From contig CALMMI010000230.1 of assembly GCA_937868245.1 (NCBI GenBank), forward strand, positions 1-9,205: 9,205 nucleotides of DNA, given 5' to 3'. Origin of the DNA: an uncultured Ignavibacteria bacterium. Lineage in GTDB: Bacteria; Bacteroidota; Ignavibacteria; Kapaibacteriales; UBA961. Shown here one piece after another: positions 1 through 6,135 of the stretch (the stretch's first letter is position 1; each line of letters starts with the position of its first letter). Position numbers and translations under genes: made by a program. The notes beneath the pieces were generated by a model. It saw only the letters and a list, made by a program, of their open reading frames with translations, searched no databases and was not told where the DNA came from.

Positions 1-194
1 TCGTAGGTATCACCTGAGCTTGAAACCCCTATCCGTTTACCACCCTTTGAAAATACAGCCAAAAAATCTTTTTTTATTTCAAACGTACTGTATATGCGTT
101 CGTAACCATTTGCCAATAGTATATTATGCAACAATCTAATTGTTGATGTTTTACCAGTTCCACCCGCTCCTCTGAGTGCTATAATTTTTTTCAT
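1..194 (-). CDS. P-loop NTPase, N-terminal 64 residues (cut by window edge)
   Basis: The frame starts at an ATG at 194-192 and stays open to the left edge, so only the first 64 residues are visible. The protein opens with a short hydrophobic beta strand (MKKIIALRG) that runs straight into a Walker A motif, GAGGTGKTS (residues 9-17), so it should bind ATP or GTP. The rest contains KKDFLAVF and a glycine/serine-rich stretch, RIGVSSSGDTY. An AAGGATAG stretch about 5-10 nt upstream could be a ribosome binding site and supports this start. The gene follows the small HTH gene by 44 bp in the same direction, so the two are probably co-transcribed. A ParA-type partition ATPase is possible given the ParB-like gene in this window, but the Walker A lacks the deviant KGGxxK form of ParA. 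I call it only a generic P-loop NTPase of unknown role. Confidence 0.75.
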   Translation of the reverse strand, partial: MKKIIALRGAGGTGKTSTIRLLHNILLANGYERIYSTFEIKKDFLAVFSKGGKRIGVSSSGDTY

Positions 195-238
195 TATCTA
201 TCCTTATGTATATAATTCAAAAATATTTGCAATGATTT

Positions 239-574
239 TTACTTTCTATTCTCTTGTTTCTTTCTTTCGCATTCTTTAAGAAACTCTTTATACTCCTCAT
301 CTCTCTTTCGTTTTTCTTCCCTGATCTCTGTTATAAGCATAAGATAGGTATCGTTACCGATGAGTTCCTCCAAAATTTGAGCATACCGGAGCTTAATCCT
401 TCCTCCCTCCGAAATCCATCGTCTTATAGTAACAGCAGATTTGCCTATTTCAATTCCAAACTCTTCATGTTTTAGACCATATCGAGATAAGATAGCTCGC
501 AATTCATCCCCATTAATCGCGTACCTTTCTGCACTCTTGATTGCTTGCTCTTTGTTATTTTTTGAACTTTCCAT
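239..574 (-). CDS. Small XRE/HTH-type DNA-binding protein
   Basis: This encodes a 111-residue protein from the ATG at 574-572. A TTG six codons upstream (592) is also in frame, but neither start has a clear ribosome binding site and ATG is preferred. Residues about 23-68 look like a helix-turn-helix: DELRAILSRYGLKHEEFG, then the likely recognition helix GKSAVTIRRWISEG. This resembles small phage and plasmid regulators in which the helix ends in RRW. The C-terminal 30 residues are almost entirely charged (EEKRKRDEEYKEFLKECERKK) and probably form a long helix or coiled coil. The gene lies between the TTGCGTAAT repeat cluster and the P-loop ATPase gene, reading away from the cluster. It could therefore bind those repeats, or control the ATPase or plasmid copy number. 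That role is inferred from position only. Confidence 0.7.
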   Translation of the reverse strand: MESSKNNKEQAIKSAERYAINGDELRAILSRYGLKHEEFGIEIGKSAVTIRRWISEGGRIKLRYAQILEELIGNDTYLMLITEIREEKRKRDEEYKEFLKECERKKQENRK

Positions 575-681
575 GTAATTCAAGTGTTTCAATTGGGTTA
601 TGAAAAAGATTTATCTGCAATGTTCTATCTTAAAAACATTCAACAATATATCTTCACCTTACTGTAATAACAAGTATCTCT

Positions 682-748
682 TACTTGCGTAATTCTATAA
701 CTTATTAATATTATTATATATTAAGAATAACATTACGTAATTACGCAA
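682..748. repeat. 67-bp iteron module, copy 1
   Basis: The block begins TACTTGCGTAAT and ends ATTACGTAATTACGCAA, enclosing about 38 bp that is almost only A and T (694-731). The plus-oriented repeat on the left and the inverted pair on the right face each other across the AT-rich core. A second block with the same ends and exactly the same length lies at 865-931. The AT-rich core is a candidate DNA unwinding element. Confidence 0.6.
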
Positions 749-864
749 AGGTATCCTTTTTTTTGAGTAAGTTGATAATATTCTGAAATTTCAGGAAAAA
801 CAAATCAAACTTACTCATTATTACGTATCATCCCCAACATTACACATCATTACGTATTTATTTT

Positions 865-931
865 TACTTGCGTAATGTTGTAAACTATTTATATTGTTAA
901 ATATTACAAATTACATTACGCAATTACGCAA
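865..931. repeat. 67-bp iteron module, copy 2
   Basis: This has the same architecture as 682-748, starting 183 bp away: TACTTGCGTAAT on the left, an AT-rich core, and overlapping inverted repeats ATTACGCAATTACGCAA on the right (915-931). The outer repeats are conserved while the core sequences have diverged, as expected if the repeats are the protein-binding part. Confidence 0.6.
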
Positions 932-1116
932 CGATTTATGTATTTCTACTATAAGATATTTTACTGTGATGACATGATTAGATATTTTCTATAAAAAAAA
1001 TACTATAGAGTATTTTTGATATTTCATTACGTAATTGCGTAATGTCGTTGATTAATAAAGAAGTCTTGCGTAATTTTTGCGTAATGGTTGCGTAATGTTA
1101 GCACGGTTGCGTAATG

Positions 1117-3675
1117 TTAAACTTCTTCTTTTATACAGTGAAACCGTTTTGTTTTGCCTTCTATAAAACGAGATTCCGGTTTATATTCCAAATTTTTGAA
1201 CTCGCAATAAGATTGTAACCAATTGTTAAATCTTCTTTTAGTTACTTCTTTTTCATTTGTTCCGGCATATTCAAGAAAATCATTATAGGTTTCATTAACT
1301 GGCAAAGATTCATTCCTGTTCAATTTGTCTGCAAAATCTATAAATTCCTTACTTGTACTGTTTAATAGCTTTTTCTCATCTATAGTTTCGGAGCTATAGA
1401 TTGGAATTTTACTTTCATTATATAAATAGATTTGAAGACAACCTAACATAAAGTTGTAAAATGTATTCCATTGTTCTTCGTTCCAAGAAGTGAAAAACTC
1501 TGTTCCAAATTCAGTTGATGGTTTGAAAATGGCATTGTAGTAACAAAGAAGTTCCATTTCAAATTTTCTACCCTTGTCGGATTCTGAATTACCTTGTATA
1601 GTATAATTTGTACTTATTACTATTTTCGGTGATTGTTCAGCATTCAAATTGATTCTATCCTTATGCTTTCGTTCAAATGATAATCCTTCTGTAATAGCTG
1701 AAAATAGTCTTAGAAAATTGAAATGTTTTTGTACATCATCAAAAAATAGAATTTGTGTATCAAGTTCAACATTTTGAAATGCAAATTGAGAATCAAAAGA
1801 AAAGTTTTTTCCATCAATGATAGTGACCTTCCTGAGCTTTCCAATAGACTGAAGTAACAACCCCTTTCCGGTTCTTCCTTGAGGTTCATCATCTACATTT
1901 GCTTCCGTAAGAACTACAGCAAACTTATTTGCAGTAGTCTTATAGTTGTGGAGTAAATATCCGATTGTGGATACTAAAGATTTATATCTCTCGGTATCTA
2001 ATTGTTTCGGATCTCTTATTGAGCAGATATTTTGTGTGAATTTTACAAAATCAAAATTTGCTATCGTATGAGGTTCGGTTTCAGATATGGCTTTGAAATC
2101 ATGCTTGATAATTTGAGATTTCCAAATAAAACCGCCAAGTTCCTTATATGGTTTTCGTTCTATTTTGCTTTTGGATACTTCAACAAAACCATTACTGAAG
2201 AAGAAAAATCCTTTGTCTTTAGAATCTTGTAGAAATTTTATTCTTTCAAATGGTATGTATGAGTTTAGACTGTAATCATTAATAAAGGCAAGTTTCCTAT
2301 TCATTAAAAGCTCGTGCAGATCCTTTTTTGTTTTATTGGAGGAGATGCTATCGGGTAAAGATTCTATGTATAATTTTACAAGATTTTGAATTCCTGCAAT
2401 GTCAATTTCCGATACTACATTGTCTTTTACTTGAACTAATACACGTTTCAAACCTCCCTCATCTAAAATTAACTTTCTTATTCCAATTTGCTTCAAATAG
2501 TCATATAGTTTGGTTTGTTCAATTTTCAGTACTATATCATCATTCTTATTTTTTATTTCAAACCAGAAGCAATGAGGAATTTGATTGATTATAAGCTCGC
2601 CAGTTACTTTATTTATTGATTGAACTTCTGTAAAGTCTTTTTTGGGGATTTCGGAAAATCCGTTTTTTTGTCCCAAGTAGTTTTCACGATTTTTTTCTAA
2701 ATGTTCAAAGGTGATAGGTTCAGACATACCTTCTTCTATTCCGTCATGAATTGTTTTCATTGCTTTATCAATTTGCAAATCTGTATTTTGAAGAACGATT
2801 GGTTGAATCTCATTTAGAGCATATTCCTTTGAAAAAAATCCCCCTGCAATATAACCACCAAGAAGAAAGCCCGCTTTACACCTTGCATTATGCCTATTAC
2901 CTACAGATGAATCATTTAGTATTTTTTTGGCATTTTCAATTCCCTGGTCTGCATACTTATTCTTTCTATTATTAGTAGTTATACCATTACCATTACTATT
3001 AGGTTTCTGCAATTTTGCAGAAACTTGGATTGTAGTTGTAGATTTTTGCTCTTGGAGACTATAGATTTCGGCGTTTGGATTTATGAAAAGCTCTGTGTCA
3101 TAACTAACAAAACATAAACGGAAAATGTCTTTTGTTGCTTTATCAATTTCGAGATTATAAGTCTGCTTATAGTACTGCTCTGCTTGTAGGAAAGATTCTT
3201 TATGGGTATCGCCATCAATCATTACCCCAATTTTTAATCCCTCTCCTCCTATAGAAGTGAAACAGAAAAGTGTATGTTTATCTCCTTGGATAATTTGTTT
3301 GGTTTCGGATAAGTTCTCTTTCCCGATTTTATCAATATCTATTTGAAGGATTCCTGTATGATAGATGAGCTTCTTTTCTGATTGATTGGTTTTAGAATCA
3401 GATTTTCGGTGGATACACTTCGTAGATAAAGTGAATCCGGGTACAAACTTTTTCTTGTACTCATCGTATTTACTTCTATCTACTTTTAGTAATTCACGAG
3501 CATTGTTTACTTGTTCAAGATAAGTACCTGATTGTATATTAAACAGTAAATCTTTGATTGTTATGAATTGCGGATTTACTGTAATTAAAGCACTGTCAAA
3601 CAAAGAAATTTGCTTGTTGAATATTCCATGAAGTTGTTGAAAATTACTTTTAGATGTGGTTTCAATATTATTCAT
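1117..3675 (-). CDS. Primase-helicase replication protein (BT4734/VirE_N-like N-terminus plus SF3-type helicase)
   Basis: This 852-residue protein is probably the replication initiator of the element. The N-terminal part (about 80-205) has the acidic pair IDID (D113, D115), SIGGEGLK (141-148) and FRLCFVSYD (185-193), matching the BT4734-like/VirE_N domain, which is related to archaeo-eukaryotic primases. An asparagine-rich linker (about 212-242) follows, then a middle region of unclear fold. The C-terminal part has a Walker A-like GRTGKG (600-605), Walker B ILFFDDV (642-648) and a sensor strand ending in asparagine, PKIVISTN (683-690), as in superfamily 3 phage and plasmid helicases. The start is supported by AAAAGGAAAG, about 5 nt before the ATG. 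The gene ends one base after the last iteron. A palindrome encoding SAKLQ (219-223) sits in the linker. Primase and helicase activity are inferred from motifs. Confidence 0.85.
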   Translation of the reverse strand: MNNIETTSKSNFQQLHGIFNKQISLFDSALITVNPQFITIKDLLFNIQSGTYLEQVNNARELLKVDRSKYDEYKKKFVPGFTLSTKCIHRKSDSKTNQSEKKLIYHTGILQIDIDKIGKENLSETKQIIQGDKHTLFCFTSIGGEGLKIGVMIDGDTHKESFLQAEQYYKQTYNLEIDKATKDIFRLCFVSYDTELFINPNAEIYSLQEQKSTTTIQVSAKLQKPNSNGNGITTNNRKNKYADQGIENAKKILNDSSVGNRHNARCKAGFLLGGYIAGGFFSKEYALNEIQPIVLQNTDLQIDKAMKTIHDGIEEGMSEPITFEHLEKNRENYLGQKNGFSEIPKKDFTEVQSINKVTGELIINQIPHCFWFEIKNKNDDIVLKIEQTKLYDYLKQIGIRKLILDEGGLKRVLVQVKDNVVSEIDIAGIQNLVKLYIESLPDSISSNKTKKDLHELLMNRKLAFINDYSLNSYIPFERIKFLQDSKDKGFFFFSNGFVEVSKSKIERKPYKELGGFIWKSQIIKHDFKAISETEPHTIANFDFVKFTQNICSIRDPKQLDTERYKSLVSTIGYLLHNYKTTANKFAVVLTEANVDDEPQGRTGKGLLLQSIGKLRKVTIIDGKNFSFDSQFAFQNVELDTQILFFDDVQKHFNFLRLFSAITEGLSFERKHKDRINLNAEQSPKIVISTNYTIQGNSESDKGRKFEMELLCYYNAIFKPSTEFGTEFFTSWNEEQWNTFYNFMLGCLQIYLYNESKIPIYSSETIDEKKLLNSTSKEFIDFADKLNRNESLPVNETYNDFLEYAGTNEKEVTKRRFNNWLQSYCEFKNLEYKPESRFIEGKTKRFHCIKEEV
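3003..3024. repeat. 22-bp palindrome inside primase-helicase gene (copy 1 of 3)
   Basis: This is a perfect inverted repeat with 10-bp arms, GTTTCTGCAA and TTGCAGAAAC, around a 2-bp TT centre. The core CTGCAATTTTGCAG recurs in complementary orientation twice in the ParB-like gene. Here it encodes SAKLQ in the linker after the N-terminal primase-like domain. Confidence 0.85.
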
Positions 3676-3699
3676 TCAACTTTCCTTTTGTAGAGAGTA

Positions 3700-3734
3700 A
3701 TCTAATTTCATTACACTAAAATTAAAAATTAGAT
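3700..3734. repeat. Inverted repeat in the primase-helicase leader
   Basis: Perfect 9-bp arms ATCTAATTT (3700-3708) and AAATTAGAT (3726-3734) flank a 17-nt loop, between the ImmA-like stop and the primase start. The loop contains ATTACACTAAAA (3710-3721), which resembles the arms of the inverted repeat at the XRE promoter. No U-run follows on the minus strand, so it is not an ordinary terminator. It may be an operator or a leader hairpin 25 nt upstream of the primase start codon. Confidence 0.5.
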
Positions 3735-3739
3735 CAGAT

Positions 3740-4471
3740 TTAGTTTTGTTTCTCATTTTGACCAGAGATGCGTATGTTATCTTCTACCAGTAAATAATCC
3801 GGATTAAGTAAGCTGAGTTCCTTTAATCTGATTTCAGTTGCTTGCCGGGAACTTTTACAGTGATGACTTACGTATCCAATTAAATCGTTTTTTGCTAAAA
3901 GCAGGTCTGTATTAGTGTACGTAATACCAGTACTAAATTTGAAATTCAGAGGTTTGATTTCAAAATCGTTATATAGTTCATTTAAGTAATTAGTTGGCAT
4001 GAGAAGACAACGGGCAAAATAATTGGCTTGCCATTCTAACCAGTACAAGTTATCTTTTATTTTACACTGGTTTATATCTTCAATCATTGCTCTATTACAA
4101 GAAAAGGTAATTGCAGGTTTATTCAGTGAGCTTTCCACAATACGGTTTTGAGTAACAAATAAGGGATAATGGAGGATGAGATGTCCAATTTCATGACAGA
4201 TAGTAAAATTTTCACGTCCTATATTATGTTTCAAACCATCATAGATTAGAATTCGTTTATTATGAAATTCAAACTTACCCAAGATGTTTTCCGATAAACC
4301 TTCTTCACTTGTGAAATCATACTCGGTTAAATTTCCTGTGTCGGAAAGATAATCCAGGTATTTAGATGTATTACCTATACAGTTACATCCAAAATACTTT
4401 TCAGTATTTGCACGAAGCTCTATGGCATTATACTCAATTGAAAGTTTTGGTATAGGTCTTGATTTAACCAT
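3740..4471 (-). CDS. ImmA/IrrE-family metallopeptidase
   Basis: This 243-residue protein carries the zinc-peptidase motif HEIGH at residues 93-97 in the context FTICHEIGHLILHYP. A likely third zinc ligand is E146 in LEWQANYFARCLLMP, the typical ExxAxxFAxxLLMP helix of the ImmA/IrrE (DUF955/COG2856) family. In ICEBs1 and related elements, ImmA cleaves the partner repressor ImmR to switch the element on. The partner here is the XRE gene directly upstream, whose stop codon overlaps this ATG by one base (TAATG), so the two are translationally coupled. The length is usual for a family member with extra C-terminal residues. The substrate is inferred from gene pairing; a more general stress-type peptidase is less likely in this setting. 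Confidence 0.88.
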   Translation of the reverse strand: MVKSRPIPKLSIEYNAIELRANTEKYFGCNCIGNTSKYLDYLSDTGNLTEYDFTSEEGLSENILGKFEFHNKRILIYDGLKHNIGRENFTICHEIGHLILHYPLFVTQNRIVESSLNKPAITFSCNRAMIEDINQCKIKDNLYWLEWQANYFARCLLMPTNYLNELYNDFEIKPLNFKFSTGITYTNTDLLLAKNDLIGYVSHHCKSSRQATEIRLKELSLLNPDYLLVEDNIRISGQNEKQN

Positions 4472-4809
4472 TACTTTACACTTCGTAATAGTTGATAAAC
4501 TTCACTTGTTTGAATAATTCCTTTTCGTAAACCTTCTTTTAATTTATCTGTCATATCCGATGGTAATTTATCGGCAAGATAGATGAGTAGGGTTTCATCT
4601 GTATTCAAAACCCCTGCAAGTTTACGGATATTGTCTTCTGAAGGAAGTCCGGCAATGGTTAAATTCCTTTCTAATTGTGATAGGTATCCTGCGGAAAGCC
4701 CTACTTTTTTTGCAAGTTCTCTAATAGAAATACCTATTTTTTCCCTTAACTCTCTTATGTTCTCTCCAAAGGTCTTTTCCATATCGAGGGATGTTTTTTG
4801 ATTAGTCAT
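4471..4809 (-). CDS. XRE-family repressor (ImmR-like)
   Basis: This encodes a 112-residue DNA-binding protein. Residues about 15-70 form a classic Cro/C1-type helix-turn-helix: NIRELREKIGISIRELAKKVG, followed by recognition helix SAGYLSQLERN (39-49) and the closing helix IRKLAGVLN. The C-terminal 40 residues probably support dimerisation or serve as the target of the overlapping ImmA-like peptidase. An AAGG sits 6 nt before the ATG at 4809, supporting this start over the internal methionine at residue 10. A strong Bacteroidota-type promoter (4869-4899) lies 60-90 bp upstream, and an imperfect inverted repeat (4836-4865) overlaps the expected transcription start, so autoregulation is likely. 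It is probably the master repressor of the element; the regulated genes are inferred. Confidence 0.88.
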   Translation of the reverse strand: MTNQKTSLDMEKTFGENIRELREKIGISIRELAKKVGLSAGYLSQLERNLTIAGLPSEDNIRKLAGVLNTDETLLIYLADKLPSDMTDKLKEGLRKGIIQTSEVYQLLRSVK

Positions 4810-4835
4810 TTTATACCTTATTATTAGATGTTGTG

Positions 4836-4865
4836 TTTAGTGTGAAGAATTTACATTACACTTAA
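4836..4865. promoter_or_regulatory. Candidate operator of the XRE repressor
   Basis: Arms TTTAGTGTGA (4836-4845) and TTACACTTAA (4856-4865) match at 8 of 10 positions as an inverted repeat with a 10-bp gap. The site lies just downstream of the -7 box of the XRE promoter, so bound protein would block initiation. A third half-site, TTACACTAAA, is at 3711-3720 before the primase gene. Binding is inferred. Confidence 0.5.
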
Positions 4866-4868
4866 GTA

Positions 4869-4899
4869 CAAAAATATTGTATTTCTCTTGAAAACCAAA
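4869..4899 (-). promoter_or_regulatory. Bacteroidota-type promoter for XRE-immA
   Basis: Read on the minus strand, TTTG (4899-4896) is followed by exactly 19 bp and then TATTTTTG (4876-4869), matching the Bacteroidota primary sigma-factor pattern TTTG-N19-TAnnTTTG. Transcription should start around 4863, giving a leader of about 55 nt before the XRE start codon. It lies in the short gap after the ParB-like gene, so XRE and immA have their own promoter. Confidence 0.7.
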
Positions 4900-4914
4900 T
4901 GAAATTTTTTGATT

Positions 4915-5778
4915 TTATTTTAATTCCAATTCTAACAAATCACGTATAGTTTCTGATAATGATTTCCCCTGTTGCTTTGCGAATGTTTGCAACTTGGTTT
5001 TTGTATCTTCTGTAATTCTAAATTTCACTTCTTTGAATCCTACATGAGAATTTTGTTTGTTGGCTGAAGGTTTCTGCTTTTTTCGCTTGATAATATACTC
5101 TTTCGCTTTTTGCTCAGTAATCCCAAGCTCGGAAACCAAGTCTTTAATTCTTCGGAGGTCATTCTTTGTTAGTTCTACAACATTTGATATTTCAGGTTCC
5201 TGCAAAATTGCAGAAACTTCAGGTTCGTTAAGCTGTTTTTTTGCTTGTTGTAATGTTAGTTTTCCTTTCCGAACTTCATTGAATAGTAATTCCGATTCTT
5301 TCAATAGTTTCTTTGCGTCAAAAATATATCGTTCCGAAACTCCAAAGATTTTACTCGCGGTTTGGCTTGAATTAAGATTCTGCAAAATTGCAGAATCCTC
5401 AGCTTTACCTTTGCGAATAGCACTCATTTTTTTACTTAAGTTGTCTTTGGTTCTCTTTTCAAGCTCCGGTAAAATTTCTACTGCTAAACACGCTTTTTGG
5501 CTTGTATTTAAGTGCCGTCTAACAAGGTTTAATGAAATTACGAAGTCTATAAGGTTACTTTCTGTTCCTTCATATTCACGGAAAATCGGTTTGACTCCAG
5601 TTTCCAAGCAAGCTATATAACGATTCCTTCCATCGATTATCTTGCCTTGATACAAATATATTGGTTCTCTTAGTCCATTCTGTGCAATATCTCCTTTCAA
5701 TGCTTCTATTTCCGATGCTGTCATCATAGGAAACAGATTTGCAACTGAATGAAATTCTAATTCAATATTTTTACTCAT
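4915..5778 (-). CDS. ParB-like protein with C-terminal ribbon-helix-helix segment
   Basis: This is a 287-residue protein. Residues about 8-90 form a ParB N-terminal (ParB/Srx) domain, with NGLREPIYLYQGKIIDGRNRY (positions 34-54, key DGRNR) and then NLVRRHLNTSQKA (84-96). A helix-turn-helix follows at about 137-185 (TASKIFGVSERYIFDAKKLL, then LTLQQAKK), the ParB/KorB arrangement. The last 38 residues (VKFRITEDTKTKLQTFAKQQ, then SLSETIRDLLELEL) look like a ribbon-helix-helix dimer. This suggests a partition or regulatory DNA-binding protein. Two palindromes lie within the gene, both encoding SAILQ (129-133 and 189-193), just before and just after the helix-turn-helix. The gene follows the excisionase-like gene by 90 bp with no separate promoter visible. 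An AGGA lies about 10 nt before the ATG. No complete ParA gene is seen in the window. Confidence 0.85.
   Translation of the reverse strand: MSKNIELEFHSVANLFPMMTASEIEALKGDIAQNGLREPIYLYQGKIIDGRNRYIACLETGVKPIFREYEGTESNLIDFVISLNLVRRHLNTSQKACLAVEILPELEKRTKDNLSKKMSAIRKGKAEDSAILQNLNSSQTASKIFGVSERYIFDAKKLLKESELLFNEVRKGKLTLQQAKKQLNEPEVSAILQEPEISNVVELTKNDLRRIKDLVSELGITEQKAKEYIIKRKKQKPSANKQNSHVGFKEVKFRITEDTKTKLQTFAKQQGKSLSETIRDLLELELK
5196..5217. repeat. 22-bp palindrome in parB-like gene (copy 2 of 3), flanked by 9-bp direct repeats
   Basis: The core CTGCAAAATTGCAG (5200-5213) lies within 10-bp arms with a single mismatch (C at 5199 opposite A at 5214). The 9-mer TTCAGGTTC occurs directly on both sides, at 5191-5199 and 5218-5226, overlapping the left arm, with a 27-bp period. 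On the minus strand this gives the protein repeat EPEVSAILQEPE. Confidence 0.85.
5376..5397. repeat. 22-bp palindrome in parB-like gene (copy 3 of 3)
   Basis: Perfect 10-bp arms GATTCTGCAA and TTGCAGAATC surround an AA centre. The core is identical to copy 2 and the complement of copy 1. It encodes SAILQ in the loop just before the helix-turn-helix. No flanking direct repeat is obvious here. Confidence 0.85.
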
Positions 5779-5868
5779 TTGTAATTAGTCCTTTTATAGC
5801 TCTACGTGAATCTTATATTTTACGCTTTTCTTTATTATACCCTGATACCAATCCTTTGACAGAAAGCT

Positions 5869-6057
5869 CTATTCAATGGTCTTTTCTTTACTTAAATACT
5901 CCTTAATAGCGGTTTCTTTTGCAAACCAAGATTTACCTATCTTACGTGCCGTGATTTTGCCGGCTTTGAGATAGTTTCTTACTGTGTTTTCTGATAGACC
6001 GAACATTTTTGAAAGCTCGGAGACATCAAAATAGTTTTCATCCATTATTGTTTTCAT
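5869..6057 (-). CDS. Excisionase-type (MerR-like HTH_17) small DNA-binding protein
   Basis: This 62-residue protein has the single-domain winged-helix layout of excisionase/HTH_17 proteins: FDVSELSKMFGLSENTVRNYLKAG (residues 10-33, key features the ELSK helix and NTVRNYL recognition helix), a wing KITARKIGKSWFA and a closing helix ETAIKEYLSKEK. Family members act as recombination directionality factors or as small transcription regulators. AAGG about 7 nt before the ATG at 6057 supports this start; methionine 5 is an alternative. It has a good Bacteroidota promoter (6090-6121) with a leader of roughly 27 nt and is followed by the ParB-like gene, so it may regulate or be co-expressed with partitioning. 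No tyrosine integrase is in the window, so a true excisionase role is unproven. Confidence 0.8.
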   Translation of the reverse strand: MKTIMDENYFDVSELSKMFGLSENTVRNYLKAGKITARKIGKSWFAKETAIKEYLSKEKTIE

Positions 6058-6089
6058 TCGATTACCTTGTATAAGCGATTATTACTGTG

Positions 6090-6121
6090 CAAATATAACA
6101 ATATTTTTTAATATCTATCAA
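6090..6121 (-). promoter_or_regulatory. Bacteroidota-type promoter for the excisionase-like/parB unit
   Basis: On the minus strand, TTG (6121-6119) is followed by 21 bp and then TATATTTG (6097-6090), a full match to TAnnTTTG. Transcription should begin near 6084, about 27 nt before the excisionase-like ATG. The ParB-like gene probably depends on this promoter too. Confidence 0.7.
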
Positions 6122-6135
6122 TTATTTGTGGAATG

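Larger units (their letters stand above)
682..1115. repeat. Iteron-like cluster of TTGCGTAAT; candidate replication origin
   Basis: This gene-free stretch holds at least 14 copies or close variants of one 9-mer. Exact TTGCGTAAT on the plus strand starts at 685, 868, 1035, 1066, 1077, 1088 and 1107. Its complement ATTACGCAA starts at 740, 915 and 923. The variants ATTACGTAA (732, 1026) and ATTACGTAT (820, 849) differ by one base. Many are followed by G or preceded by C, extending the match to 10 bp. Several overlap by one base with an 8-bp shift, for example ATTACGTAATTACGCAA at 732-748. The spaces between copies are nearly pure A/T. Iterons beside AT-rich DNA next to an initiator gene are the usual layout of plasmid and satellite origins, and the cluster touches the 3' end of the primase-helicase gene. 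The repeats are seen directly; origin function is inferred. Confidence 0.75.

Noticed and set aside
575..592. TTG start six codons upstream for the small HTH gene
   Set aside because: It has no ribosome binding site and ATG at 574 is the more usual start; the extra residues add nothing recognisable. The ATG start also lacks a clear site, so this is a preference, not a proof.
575..1116. CRISPR array reading of the repeat cluster
   Set aside because: The repeats are only 9-10 bp, occur in both orientations and have irregular spacing, so they do not fit a repeat-spacer array.
5057..5620. 187-residue plus-strand open frame opposite the parB-like gene
   Set aside because: It is the antisense of a clearly conserved ParB-like protein; its translation is rich in Ser, Phe and Cys in the manner of antisense frames and has no domain.
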